Shown here in pieces: positions 18,376 to 27,657 of a stretch of 33,571 nt of DNA. The notes under the pieces are model-generated. The model worked only from the letters and a program-made list of their open reading frames with translations, had not been told where the DNA came from and made no database searches. The translations under genes were made by a program, and so were the position numbers. Source of the stretch: Flammeovirgaceae bacterium UBA2338 (GTDB taxonomy: Bacteria; Bacteroidota; Bacteroidia; Cytophagales; Cyclobacteriaceae); the NCBI GenBank assembly GCA_002344795.1, contig DDUM01000082.1, positions 1-33,571 on the forward strand, given 5' to 3'. Every line of letters begins with the position of its first letter. The stretch's first letter is position 1.

Positions 18376-18521
18376 TTGCTAGGAATATTCAAAGACGATT
18401 TTGACCATATATCTTCACCTGCGTTTAGTTATGGCATATCGGTTGTGATCAAGGCACTATTTAGCTAAATTAAGGCCTTTGAGATCAAAAATTAATTATT
18501 TTTTTATTAACAAGTAAAACT

Positions 18522-19091
18522 ATGAGATTACAAAGTGTAAGCATATCAGCTGTATTCCTTACTCTATTGATGGCTTGTACGCCAGCTAAGAAAGAGGAAG
18601 CCACTGAAACGACTGCAGAAGAAACAACACCCGTAGCACAACCAACTGCAATGGCTACGATGAACAGTGCCAGCGGCAGTACCGCCAGCGGGACAGCATC
18701 TTTTACTCAAACGGGTGATAGAACGGTAAGGATGTCTATTCAAATGACTGGACTTACTCCAGGCGAGCATGCGTTGCATTTACATGAGAAAGGGGATTGT
18801 AGTGCTCCCGATGCCACATCGGCTGGCGGACACTGGAACCCAGGCGGAATGCAGCATGGTAAAAGAGGAGTGGATGAATACCACGCAGGTGACGTAATTA
18901 ACCTTATCGCAGATGCGGACGGTAACGTTTCATGGAGTGAAGAAATTGAAGGATGGAGCATTGGTGGAGATGAATCCACAAACATTCTCAATAAAGGTGT
19001 TATTGTGCATGAGAAAGTAGATGATTTTGTAACACAGCCAACAGGTGCTGCTGGTGGAAGGATAGCTTGTGGAGTGATATTACCCCAGTAA
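18522..19091 (+). CDS. sodC: Cu/Zn superoxide dismutase lipoprotein
   Basis: A 189-residue enzyme converting superoxide to oxygen and hydrogen peroxide outside the cytoplasm. A lipoprotein signal (FLTLLMAC, Cys19) is followed by a Thr/Glu/Ala-rich linker to about residue 55. All metal ligands of the family can be assigned: His86, His88 (LHLHEKGDC), His104 (GGHWNP), His112, His121 and Asp124 (YHAGD), and His163 (VIVHEKVDD). Cys93 and Cys183 can make the conserved disulphide, and Arg180 in GGRIACG is the active-site arginine that guides superoxide. It is probably fully active. A strong terminator follows, and the gene stands alone. Confidence 0.95.
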   Translation: MRLQSVSISAVFLTLLMACTPAKKEEATETTAEETTPVAQPTAMATMNSASGSTASGTASFTQTGDRTVRMSIQMTGLTPGEHALHLHEKGDCSAPDATSAGGHWNPGGMQHGKRGVDEYHAGDVINLIADADGNVSWSEEIEGWSIGGDESTNILNKGVIVHEKVDDFVTQPTGAAGGRIACGVILPQ

Positions 19092-19133
19092 TACCTTCAC
19101 AAACTGGCTAGACCATATGAATAATGTTGATAG

Positions 19134-19168
19134 AAAAATGCTTGTCTTATCGACAAGCTTTTTTTTAT
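19134..19168 (+). terminator. Rho-independent terminator after the superoxide dismutase gene
   Basis: GCTTGTC (19140-19146) pairs with GACAAGC (19152-19158) around a 5-base loop, followed by eight T. An A-run precedes the stem. This is a textbook terminator about 50 bases after the sodC stop. Confidence 0.88.
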
Positions 19169-19334
19169 TTGTATTAATCAACGAATACAGAAAACCGGGG
19201 AAGCGAATACACACAATTTGAGAAAAAAATGCTACACTTCTTTGACCATAAACAGGAAGTACAAACGTTGTAGGGTGTGGCACGATTATTTCTCTTAAAC
19301 GATAGACATATCAATTATTTAAAATAAAAGAAGA

Positions 19335-19859
19335 ATGGTATCTAATAGAATTTCACGAAGAGTGACCATGTGGGCGCTCATTATCATGCTCATGGCGGGT
19401 GGTGTAAGCTGTAAAAGTAAGAAAGCAGCTATGGATGCCACCGATGCTGCCGCTGAGAAGGCAAAAATGGAACAGGAAGCTGCACTGCGCAAGCAACAAG
19501 AAGAGGAAGCAAAGAAGCAACTAGAGATGGAAGAGGAAGCGAGAAAGCTAGAAGCCAGAAGAAAAGCGGCTGAACCGTATCAAAAACTCGAGAATTTTTT
19601 TGCGTCAATATCCAACTCGAATAATGTCGCGGCTGCCAACAGCAGCATCAAGGAAGCCTTATCGCTGTTTGCATCAAAGGACACTCCGGTGTTGATTGTG
19701 ATCAGTGAAGAGGGTGGACAAAAAGATTACGACAGGCCTACCACCATAGGCGAATACCTCAACTACCTGAAAGATCAGAAAAAGAACATCAATAAAATTA
19801 ATCAACTTCAATTCGACAGCTCTGGAAAGATTACAGAAGTAGAACTGGTTAAGAATTAG
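19335..19859 (+). CDS. Coiled-coil lipoprotein, first gene of the LRR operon
   Basis: A 174-residue exported protein. The signal ends MLMAGGVSC, with Cys26 likely lipidated. An alternative start at Met12 would give a shorter but still complete signal. Residues about 30-80 are a highly charged Glu/Lys/Ala/Arg/Gln coiled coil (EEEAKKQLEMEEEARKLEARR region). The C-terminal part, with TPVLIVISEEG and DYDRPTTIGEYLNYLKD, looks like a small alpha/beta domain, possibly NTF2-like. I do not recognise a named family. It heads four same-strand genes encoding exported proteins, 28 bases before the next. The coiled coil may serve for assembly with partners (inference). Confidence 0.82.
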   Translation: MVSNRISRRVTMWALIIMLMAGGVSCKSKKAAMDATDAAAEKAKMEQEAALRKQQEEEAKKQLEMEEEARKLEARRKAAEPYQKLENFFASISNSNNVAAANSSIKEALSLFASKDTPVLIVISEEGGQKDYDRPTTIGEYLNYLKDQKKNINKINQLQFDSSGKITEVELVKN

Positions 19860-19887
19860 ATAGCATTTACTGGATAACGAAAACACT

Positions 19888-20466
19888 ATGAATAAGCATA
19901 AATACTTTTATACACTTCTTGTAGGCCTTTTCATTTCGGGAAGCCTGTTGGCCCAAAGCGCAGACATCAGTCCGCAGAGAAAACAAGCCATTGACTCTTT
20001 GGCCCTTGAAAAAGTGAAGGACTTGAGTAAATACATTTCTATTATTGGCAACAAAACCACTCCCTATTCTGAAGCCACACGGGTAATGGATCGTGCCGAA
20101 GAGTTGTTTGCAGAAGACAGCGAAATGGGAGTTTCTTCCCTTAATAGAAAAGAGATTAATTATTATAAAGTAAGACAGTACTTTGAAAGGCTGATTGCTT
20201 TGAATTATGACCGTGTAAAAATTCAATGGTATGATATCCATTATATCAGTGATCTGGAAAGACAACCTGATGGAAGGTATGTAGGCGTTATTACCATTTA
20301 CCAACGTTTTGAGGGAGAGTCGGATGATGGTATAAAATACAAGGATACCACCAAGAAAGACATCACCATTTACGTTGAACGTAAAAAGACACAAATAGCC
20401 GGAAGGACAATCGAATTTTGGGATGTATTGTTGGGTGATATTCGTGTAACGGAAACTTCTGCATGA
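19888..20466 (+). CDS. Exported protein of unknown function, related to the N-terminus of the LRR protein
   Basis: A 192-residue protein with a signal peptide (FISGSLLAQ, cleavage near residue 23). The mature region begins with helices (LALEKVKDLSKYISIIGNK) and continues with an alternating beta pattern (VKIQWYDIHYISDLE, YVGVITIYQRFEG, DITIYVERKK, ENWDVLLGDIRV-like end). This order resembles residues 36-180 of the LRR protein two genes downstream, suggesting one shared domain, perhaps NTF2-like. Its last four bases overlap the start of the next gene (ATGA), so translation is coupled. Predicted periplasmic or surface exposed; no catalytic residues can be assigned. Confidence 0.82.
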   Translation: MNKHKYFYTLLVGLFISGSLLAQSADISPQRKQAIDSLALEKVKDLSKYISIIGNKTTPYSEATRVMDRAEELFAEDSEMGVSSLNRKEINYYKVRQYFERLIALNYDRVKIQWYDIHYISDLERQPDGRYVGVITIYQRFEGESDDGIKYKDTTKKDITIYVERKKTQIAGRTIEFWDVLLGDIRVTETSA

Positions 20467-21296
20467 TCACAAGGTTCGTTCTCTTTCTTGTATTGATTTT
20501 TAGCTCTTCTTATCTGCATGCTCAAATTACAAATGAGATGGAAGATGAGAGCAGGTTGTATGCCGAGACCAAACAGATCAATCAATTCTTTAGACGCTTT
20601 AATGGAGAAGAGGACGAAAAGGGAGAGCGGTATTATCCAAAGGACAAACAATTTCGAAATCCAAAACTGCGTAAAAAGTATTTGGAAATGCTTTTTGACC
20701 GGTCCAATGCCGGGATCAGCAATGATCTGAAAATCCAATTTGTTAATGATGTCTTGGAAAAAAATGACCCCGCTATTTTAGATTTTAATGGCGCCAACTG
20801 GTTTGCTGAAGTGCAGTCTACCTTTACTGCCAATGGCAAAGCGCAGTTGGTCACCTTGTTCATGGAGTTGGAAAAACATCACCTGGGCAGACGTTGGGTC
20901 ATTTACAAGGTACATGCGGACAGGTTTGATCCTTATTTTAAAAGAGACACCGTACCCGTTGGAAAATTTTTGCATCCCATGAGTCACGAGCTGGACTTTA
21001 TGAATTTGCGGAAAGCCTTTCTGAATCGGGACAGTGTAACGCAGTACGTGAGTAAAAAATTTGAGCCGGATCACCTATCCGTTTTTTTATATGAAGTAAA
21101 GAGGGGAGGGCTTCAGTTTAAATCAGTAGATCAGGTTAAGTTTCATTTCTTTCAGATCCCCGGTTGGTATTTCGAATTGGCAGAGTTCAACAGGCCAGGC
21201 TATAACACCGGCTGGTTGATTTCAAATTTAGTGAAGTTCAATAATGAGGGTGATGAGGCCCTCCTGAGAAGATACCTGCACCATGAAATCAATTAA
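20463..21296 (+). CDS. Exported protein of unknown function, third gene of the LRR operon
   Basis: A 277-residue protein with a signal peptide ending SSSYLHAQ (about residue 21). The mature part opens with QINQFFRRFNGEEDEKG and then LRKKYLEMLFDRS, a helical region, then a segment around WFAEVQSTFTANGK and LFMELEKHHLGRRWVI that reads as a curved beta-sheet domain similar in layout to NTF2-like folds. The C-terminal third (LSVFLYEVKRGGLQF, HFFQIPGWYFELAEFNR) is aromatic-rich. No family name or catalytic site is recognised. It overlaps the upstream gene by 4 bases and the downstream LRR gene by 14, so the proteins are probably made in fixed proportion and may form a complex (inference). Confidence 0.82.
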   Translation: MITRFVLFLVLIFSSSYLHAQITNEMEDESRLYAETKQINQFFRRFNGEEDEKGERYYPKDKQFRNPKLRKKYLEMLFDRSNAGISNDLKIQFVNDVLEKNDPAILDFNGANWFAEVQSTFTANGKAQLVTLFMELEKHHLGRRWVIYKVHADRFDPYFKRDTVPVGKFLHPMSHELDFMNLRKAFLNRDSVTQYVSKKFEPDHLSVFLYEVKRGGLQFKSVDQVKFHFFQIPGWYFELAEFNRPGYNTGWLISNLVKFNNEGDEALLRRYLHHEIN

Positions 21297-23706
21297 GCAA
21301 TGCGTGCTTTTTACTTTTTTATTGTTGGTGCTCACGACTTCTGTTGAAGCGCAACAAAAAAAAGCGGTCGACTCACCTGAGCTCGATAAGGTAAAGAACA
21401 TGGTTGGTTTTCTGGAGTATATGCTCAATACCCTGGGAAGCGAAAAAACATCCTCCCGTGATAAGGATGTGCTGATTACAGAAAGTTATACAAAGATATT
21501 CAGGGATAGCAAAGTCCAAATCGAGGATGACCTCGATGCTGCGCGTAAGGTAATTACCAATAAGGATGTGCCGGCTTATCTTAAGGATGTTGACTTTTTT
21601 TTTAAAGATGTAAAGTTTGAGTTTACGATTGAAGACATTGAGGTAGGAGAGCAGTCCGACAACAATGTTTTTTATACAGTGCAATTGTTGAGAAACCTTA
21701 GAGGCACTACGGTAGAGGGTGAAGCGGTCAACAATACCATGAAACGTTTTATCGAGGTGAATTATAATCCCGTAGACCAGGATTTGAAAATCGTAAGCAT
21801 TTATACCAATGAATTTGATGAAAGTGCCGCGCTTACCTATTGGTGGAATTCATTGTCGTACGAATGGCAATCCATTTTCAAAAAGGAGATAAAAGTAACG
21901 GATAGCGTAGGGCTATCTGATCTGAAGCGCATTACCAGCATTCAAAACCTGGATTTAAAGGGGAATGTCTTCATACAGGACATTTCGCCTTTATCGCAGC
22001 TGTACAGTTTAAAGTCATTGAACCTTTCTAACACAAGGATCACGGACTTAACACCCGTTCGCAACCTGACGGAGCTTACAGACTTGGATTTATCTTATAC
22101 GCAGGTGGCTGACATTTCTCCACTCCGCTATGCCTGGAAGTTATCAAACCTCTCCCTGGCGCACACCAAAGTCACCGATGTATCGGTGATAGAAAAAATG
22201 ACCACCCTTGTGCAACTGGATTTAAGTGGGACCAACGTTGTCCATTACAACTCCCTGCGTTATTGCCTCAACCTCAAGAATCTCAACCTGGAGTCATCGG
22301 GTATTTCCAACCTGCAATCGCTGGATTCGCTTACCCATCTGGAGCGCCTCAACATATCACGTACCGCTATCGTCAATCTGAATTACCTGAGCACGCTATC
22401 CAATGTAAAAATATTGAACCTTGACAGTAATAGGGTGGCCGATATTACTGCCTTGAAGGGGATGAAAAACCTGGAAGAACTTTATATCAATCATACTTTG
22501 GTTTCCAATTTGTCCTCACTGCAGGAATTGGCTCAACTGAAGAGAATTTACTGCGATCATTCCCGAATTAATCAGTCAACGGCAGAAGCCTTTATGGCAC
22601 TCCGGCCGCAGGTGTTGGTGATATTTGATTCTGAAGATTTAAGGAGTTGGTGGGCTACTTTGTCACACGATTGGCGCACCCTGTTTCAACAAGCGGGAGG
22701 AATCAGTAAAGACCCCACCAAGGAAGAGTTGGCCAGGGTCATCAAACTGGATTCTATTAACCTTGACAACACAGCGATTACTGATCTTGAACCCTTGCGC
22801 AGGTTCAGCAAGTTGAAAGTACTCATTGCCTCCCATACATCCGTAGCTGATTTAAAACCTATTGAAGTACTGGAAGCGATTACTTATCTGGATGTAAGTC
22901 ATTCCATGGTGTACGACTTGTCTGCCATGGCGCGGTGGAAATCCCTTCGTGCGCTCATGGCCAACCATACTCCCGTACAAAACCTTCCTTCCGCGCTACA
23001 ACACCCAACACTAGAAAAACTGTATTTGAATGGAACCGGTATTGATGACAATGCGGTGAAATATTTTTTGGATAAAAACCCAAAATGTCTTGTGGTTTAT
23101 AAAAGTGAGCAGCTCAACCAATGGTGGGGGGGTCTTTCGAAAGAATGGAAAAGTATATTCACTATTCAATTGGGAGTGAACGAAGGATCTACGGAGGTTT
23201 TACATAGGTTGATAGAAGGAGAGGAGTTGCACTTTCAGGATACCGATGTAGATGACCTCACGGCATTGAATGTATTCATTCGACTCAAGCATATCCAATT
23301 TTCATCTACACGCATTACAGACCTGTCACCCTTGAGCAACCACCGTTACTTGATGTCACTTCATGCTACCCAAAGCCCACTTACAAATATTGACGTGGTT
23401 GCTGATCTGCCACGATTGGAAGAGCTGAATATCAGCAATACGCCAATCGATGACATAGACGTACTGCGCAATATGCAGCAATTGAAAAAACTGAATTGTT
23501 CTGGTACGCCACTTAGGCGATTGAATGCGCTGGAAGGGTTATCAGGTTTAATGTATCTCGATTGCTCCAATACCCTGGTGCGCAACCTGAACCCGGTAGC
23601 CAATATCTCTCTGGGTGTGTTAAAATGCTACAATACAAAAGTGAGCAGCCGGAAGATCGCAGAGTTCAAGCAGGGTAACCCGGAATGCGAAGTAGTGTAT
23701 TATTGA
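21283..23706 (+). CDS. Exported three-module leucine-rich-repeat protein
   Basis: An 807-residue protein with a signal peptide ending TTSVEAQ (residue 24). Residues 36-180 form a domain resembling the 192-residue product upstream. Then come three modules, each opened by the same motif: WWNSLSYEWQSIF (187-199), WWATLSHDWRTLF (456-468) and WWGGLSKEWKSIF (614-626). Each module continues with short internalin/SDS22-like repeats of about 22 residues (LKSLNLSNTRITDLTPV, LTDLDLSYTQVADISPL) and closes with a segment like NPKCLVVYKSEQL. LRR proteins of this kind bind other proteins or glycans. There is no T9SS sorting domain and no lipobox, so it is probably periplasmic or held by its operon partners. 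The ligand is unknown. Confidence 0.88.
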   Translation: MKSIKQCVLFTFLLLVLTTSVEAQQKKAVDSPELDKVKNMVGFLEYMLNTLGSEKTSSRDKDVLITESYTKIFRDSKVQIEDDLDAARKVITNKDVPAYLKDVDFFFKDVKFEFTIEDIEVGEQSDNNVFYTVQLLRNLRGTTVEGEAVNNTMKRFIEVNYNPVDQDLKIVSIYTNEFDESAALTYWWNSLSYEWQSIFKKEIKVTDSVGLSDLKRITSIQNLDLKGNVFIQDISPLSQLYSLKSLNLSNTRITDLTPVRNLTELTDLDLSYTQVADISPLRYAWKLSNLSLAHTKVTDVSVIEKMTTLVQLDLSGTNVVHYNSLRYCLNLKNLNLESSGISNLQSLDSLTHLERLNISRTAIVNLNYLSTLSNVKILNLDSNRVADITALKGMKNLEELYINHTLVSNLSSLQELAQLKRIYCDHSRINQSTAEAFMALRPQVLVIFDSEDLRSWWATLSHDWRTLFQQAGGISKDPTKEELARVIKLDSINLDNTAITDLEPLRRFSKLKVLIASHTSVADLKPIEVLEAITYLDVSHSMVYDLSAMARWKSLRALMANHTPVQNLPSALQHPTLEKLYLNGTGIDDNAVKYFLDKNPKCLVVYKSEQLNQWWGGLSKEWKSIFTIQLGVNEGSTEVLHRLIEGEELHFQDTDVDDLTALNVFIRLKHIQFSSTRITDLSPLSNHRYLMSLHATQSPLTNIDVVADLPRLEELNISNTPIDDIDVLRNMQQLKKLNCSGTPLRRLNALEGLSGLMYLDCSNTLVRNLNPVANISLGVLKCYNTKVSSRKIAEFKQGNPECEVVYY

Positions 23707-23719
23707 AATAATTTTACAG

Positions 23720-23747
23720 AACTGACTGTCTTCCAATGCAGTCAGTT
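23720..23747. terminator. Hairpin between convergent operons
   Basis: AACTGACTG (23720-23728) and CAGTCAGTT (23739-23747) form a perfect 9-bp stem with a 10-base loop, 14 bases after the LRR gene stop. It lacks a T-run on either side, so termination may be weak or factor-assisted. Confidence 0.5.
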
Positions 23748-23881
23748 AGAACAATTCGCTTGTTTGGTTAAATGAAAATCATACCTTTTTGGCTCAATTG
23801 CAAATGATATTATACTCAAGAGTATCAGACACGAGCATTTCATAAATGGGCTTAATCATTCTCAAAGATATTTAAAGTAAC

Positions 23882-26800
23882 TCACTTCTTAATCAACTTA
23901 TTGTTCAGATGGATAGAGGTTGATTCTACTTTTATAAAATATATGCCCGTGTTTAGGTGGCTTACATTGATATATTCTACTTCACCACCGGGTTCACTAT
24001 TTTGGTATACAGGAATACCTAGTTGATTAAAAATAGTAATGTTAACGAGCTCACTGTTTTGAATTGATTTCAAGTTTAATACAAGCTCATCCTCAACAGG
24101 GTTGGGATAAATTTCGACAGGAATTCTCACCACATCATTCATAATTCCGGTCACTAAAACGGATGCTTCAAATCCATCTGATAGTGGGCTCAAGCAACCA
24201 TCGGCATTTACTTGCACGGTATAAATGCCGCTGACTATGGCTAATAAATAATTACCAAAATCATTACCAACCAATTCCCCGTTTAAATACCAACTGTTTC
24301 CACCTTCACTGCTTGATTTTAGAATTGGAAATGTTGAATCATAAAAACCAACTTGACTAATAGCAGGCTGCACTGGCCCCCAACTGCAATCGACTGGCAA
24401 AGGCAGTGCAACAAAAGGGAATTCACTGTATGCCGTTCGGTCATGAGTGGTGACTGAAATCGATCCAGACGCTACACCACTTGGCACAATCACACTCAGC
24501 GTATTTTTGTGATTGGACATGACTGTTATTGCCTCGGTACCGTTGAACATTACTTTGTTGTTTCCTGGGAGAGAAGAAAACCCAGAACCCGAAATGGTAA
24601 TTAGCTCACCTTCTCGTGCCTCCCTGGGCAAGAAATTTGTAATGCGTGGAAGAATAATAAATTCACATTCAGTGTTTGTGCCTTGCCCATTGGCTAAAAG
24701 GGCAATGGGACCCTTATAATCAATATCAGGTACACTGGTGACGAGTCTACTACTTGAGTTTGGTTTCACAAACCCATAGGTATATAATCCATACTTCACT
24801 TCATAGAAAGTATTAGTATCCATCCCAGTTCCTTCAATTACGATACGTGTACCCACGATGGCTTCACTAGGAGTGATGCTCCTCAATTCGGGAATAATCT
24901 TAAATTTTTGTGTCAACACTGATTCAAAATCACCAGCAACTACTTTGACAGTCGCATCTCCACCAGTGGGAGGGATTGCGACCGTCCACGATGTAGGGCT
25001 TGACGACAGAATAGTTCCTTCGGTATTGTTAAAAAAAACGCGCTTTGGTGAATCAACCAAATTATAGCCATCGATAGTCAGGGTGCTTCCGACTTTTCCT
25101 GCGGGAGGATTAAGTTGTGAAATACCTGGTATTCCTTCAATACTTGTTGAATAAATAGCACTTGCCGGAACCCCTGTGTAAAGGTTTGAATTAAAGCAAG
25201 CGTATAACCTTGAATTGAACGGGAGAATAAATAGGGGGCGATTGGAAGATATATGGCTGGGATATCCAAGAGAAACGCTTGCTAATCCTGAATTGGCCAG
25301 TATTTTATTACTAGACAATCTATAAAACAAATTCATTCCATCAGTAGTAAGGCCAAAGCCCTCAGAGTTTTCAAAAACGGCCCAAACACTACTGCCAAGA
25401 TTTGTACGATAAATTTTTCCGTTATACCCGTGTGAAAAGTAGACTTTGTCACCAAGTTGAGTCATATAACTAAGATGAAGAGACTGCCCAAAACTAGAAG
25501 GAAGTCCAGTATTAGCATCCGCCCATGTTGAACCTCCGTTAGTAGAAATTTTCATTCCATGCTGAAGAGTCATTATATAAATAATACTGTTCTTGCCTGC
25601 TATTGTTGAAACTTCTCCGAATACGTTTGTTGAAACCCATGTAGCTCCAAAATCAGTTGAATAAAATAATCCATTTTGTGTACCACACCAGATCTTGCTA
25701 TCAATATGGCTCAACGTCTTTACTGATAGTTCAGATAAACCAACGTTAGCAGCACTCCAGGTAACTCCGTCATCTTCCGAAATGTAAATGCCATTGGTAT
25801 CAGTACCAGCAATAAATTTATTACCAGCCTCTAATATACTTGTATAATTCATCAAACTGGTGTTTGGGATTTGGGTCCAGGTTTTTGCTCCATCAGATGA
25901 AAGGCGAAGACCTCTGTCGGTTGCTGCGATAAAAATTTCTCCCTTGGCTGCCAGTGAATTAATATACGGATTAATAAGGCCTGAATCTCTAGTTGACCAT
26001 GTTATCCCATTGTCATCGGTAAACAATATTCCTCCATTTGCTGTAGCAACAAAAATATTTCCATCACTCTCGACAAATTGTGTTACAGTAATACCGTATA
26101 CAACCGGGTCCAGCAAAGTCCAATTAACTCCTTCATCTGTAGATATATATATACCATCGTCATCACCCAGGAAAAGATTTCCATTGATTAATGCCATTTT
26201 TCCGTAGCGCTTTGTTGCATCGGTATGAACCCATGTAGTCCCAGAATCAGTTGACCGAAAAATTCCAATGTTGGTGGCACAGACCAAGTTGCTTCCAACT
26301 GCAACGACATCGTAAGTAGAAAGATTATTTGGAGATATTGAATTTGTTTGTGACCAACTTTCACCGTTATCATTTGAAATAAATACGCTATTGCCAGAAA
26401 CAGCAAAAAGTGAAGCTCCCAATTGAGTAAATACGATAATGAACTGATCATCAATTCCTGTTCCTGGTAACCATGTAGTTCCATTGTCTGTTGAATAGAA
26501 GATAGTGCCCTCTGTTGCGATGACAATATTTGAACCAGACTCAACCAAGTTATGAACACTTTGGTCAACTACTCCTGAAGTGGACCAGGAATTTCCATTA
26601 TCATTCGAGGCGAATAATCCTGTTCGTGTGGCAGCAAAAAGTTTTGATCCTGTGGTCAATAACTTGGGGAATTGGCTATCAACTCCTTCAAATCCATTAT
26701 TTGATGCCACCCAACTGACTCCCTCATCATCCGAAATAAAAAAGCCATCCCAGATAGTTCCTGCAATTAATCTCCCGGTACCCGTCACTGTAATCGAATT

Positions 26801-26938
26801 GAAATAAAAACCACCATATCCTTCATGACGCCATTGGGGAGTCTGAGCATTCACATGTTTGGGAATACACGAGTTTAACGCAATTAAGAATAGCACCATT
26901 ACAAAATATGGTGGTGATATGTTGTTTTTATTGATCAT
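23882..26938 (-). CDS. T9SS-exported Asp-box (BNR) propeller protein with IPT/TIG domains
   Basis: A 1018-residue secreted protein. The ATG at 26938 is preferred because it starts a signal peptide (VMVLFLIALNSC ... HVNAQ); an ATG at 26953 would add only five residues. About eleven Asp-box motifs (S-x-D-x-G-x-x-W, for example STDNGTTW, SNDNGESW, SEDDGVTW) fill residues 40-560 and predict one or two beta-propellers. Residues about 605-845 hold three IPT/TIG immunoglobulin-like domains (SITPSEAIVGTRIVIEG, NFLPREAREGELITISGSGF). A short Ig-like stretch follows, and the last 80 residues are a T9SS type A sorting domain (IYPNPVEDELVLNL ... GIYFIKV). Likely a surface binding protein; sialidase-type catalytic residues were not identified. 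Last gene of a three-gene unit. Confidence 0.88.
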   Translation of the reverse strand: MINKNNISPPYFVMVLFLIALNSCIPKHVNAQTPQWRHEGYGGFYFNSITVTGTGRLIAGTIWDGFFISDDEGVSWVASNNGFEGVDSQFPKLLTTGSKLFAATRTGLFASNDNGNSWSTSGVVDQSVHNLVESGSNIVIATEGTIFYSTDNGTTWLPGTGIDDQFIIVFTQLGASLFAVSGNSVFISNDNGESWSQTNSISPNNLSTYDVVAVGSNLVCATNIGIFRSTDSGTTWVHTDATKRYGKMALINGNLFLGDDDGIYISTDEGVNWTLLDPVVYGITVTQFVESDGNIFVATANGGILFTDDNGITWSTRDSGLINPYINSLAAKGEIFIAATDRGLRLSSDGAKTWTQIPNTSLMNYTSILEAGNKFIAGTDTNGIYISEDDGVTWSAANVGLSELSVKTLSHIDSKIWCGTQNGLFYSTDFGATWVSTNVFGEVSTIAGKNSIIYIMTLQHGMKISTNGGSTWADANTGLPSSFGQSLHLSYMTQLGDKVYFSHGYNGKIYRTNLGSSVWAVFENSEGFGLTTDGMNLFYRLSSNKILANSGLASVSLGYPSHISSNRPLFILPFNSRLYACFNSNLYTGVPASAIYSTSIEGIPGISQLNPPAGKVGSTLTIDGYNLVDSPKRVFFNNTEGTILSSSPTSWTVAIPPTGGDATVKVVAGDFESVLTQKFKIIPELRSITPSEAIVGTRIVIEGTGMDTNTFYEVKYGLYTYGFVKPNSSSRLVTSVPDIDYKGPIALLANGQGTNTECEFIILPRITNFLPREAREGELITISGSGFSSLPGNNKVMFNGTEAITVMSNHKNTLSVIVPSGVASGSISVTTHDRTAYSEFPFVALPLPVDCSWGPVQPAISQVGFYDSTFPILKSSSEGGNSWYLNGELVGNDFGNYLLAIVSGIYTVQVNADGCLSPLSDGFEASVLVTGIMNDVVRIPVEIYPNPVEDELVLNLKSIQNSELVNITIFNQLGIPVYQNSEPGGEVEYINVSHLNTGIYFIKVESTSIHLNNKLIKK

Positions 26939-26955
26939 TATAAATATTGACATCC

Positions 26956-27657
26956 TCACTTTGGTTGGGCAGTTGAGTTCTTTGGAGTCAAAGAGAAGCC
27001 TATACCGAGTGCTACACGTACGCCACTCCAATCTGCTTTAAGACTGGTGTCATTGCCATCGACCTGAAGGTTTTTGTTGGCAAATGCTTCAATTCCAAGT
27101 TTTCCAAATGCAAATACCCTATCTGTAAAGTACCTTTGAAGCATCAAAGAACCATAAAACCCCCAACCATTTCCATTCAACGTAACGGTACTTGAATCAA
27201 TGTTATCATTTCCCAAAACCAAAGAGGTTTCAATATCTACTGTGGTATAAATTCTTGATATGTTTATACCGAGCACTAAAGGCCATTTTGTTGATTCATT
27301 GACAGGTTTACTAGTATAAACTCCTATTGCATTCGCCCGCAAAAGTTGATCAATGCGTGCCTGCCCTGAGTAGTCCGAATAATCCAACCTTCCGCCAGTA
27401 GAAAGATATCGATAGGTAATACCAATTTCCAGTTTGGACTTCAGTTCATATCCTGTTCCAATTCCATAGTTAAAGTAAGATGGAAAAGAGCTAATTTTCT
27501 TCAGGGACACTCTCGACTGGGTTATGTAATCTCCTTGCAAACTTTTCATATCCTCCATCGAGTAAAACCCATATCCATTTTCCAGATAGGTGTTGAGTTG
27601 ACCAAAACACCTCAGCCCGAGAAAAAAGAAAGGCATAATTAATAGCCTGGCCTTCAT
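26956..27657 (-). CDS. Outer-membrane beta-barrel protein
   Basis: A 233-residue protein with a signal peptide (MPFFFLGLRCFGQ, cleavage near residue 20). The mature part alternates polar and hydrophobic residues in strands such as FNYGIGTGYELKSKLEIGITYRYLS, with aromatic girdle residues, and ends in a strand-like VRVALGIGFSL, typical of an 8- to 10-strand outer-membrane barrel (OmpW/OMP_b-brl size). It overlaps the upstream lipoprotein gene by four bases and is followed after 2-17 bases by the T9SS cargo gene. It is shorter than PorP/SprF proteins, which often accompany T9SS substrates, so that role is not assigned. A docking or assembly role for its neighbours is an inference. Confidence 0.82.
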   Translation of the reverse strand: MKARLLIMPFFFLGLRCFGQLNTYLENGYGFYSMEDMKSLQGDYITQSRVSLKKISSFPSYFNYGIGTGYELKSKLEIGITYRYLSTGGRLDYSDYSGQARIDQLLRANAIGVYTSKPVNESTKWPLVLGINISRIYTTVDIETSLVLGNDNIDSSTVTLNGNGWGFYGSLMLQRYFTDRVFAFGKLGIEAFANKNLQVDGNDTSLKADWSGVRVALGIGFSLTPKNSTAQPK

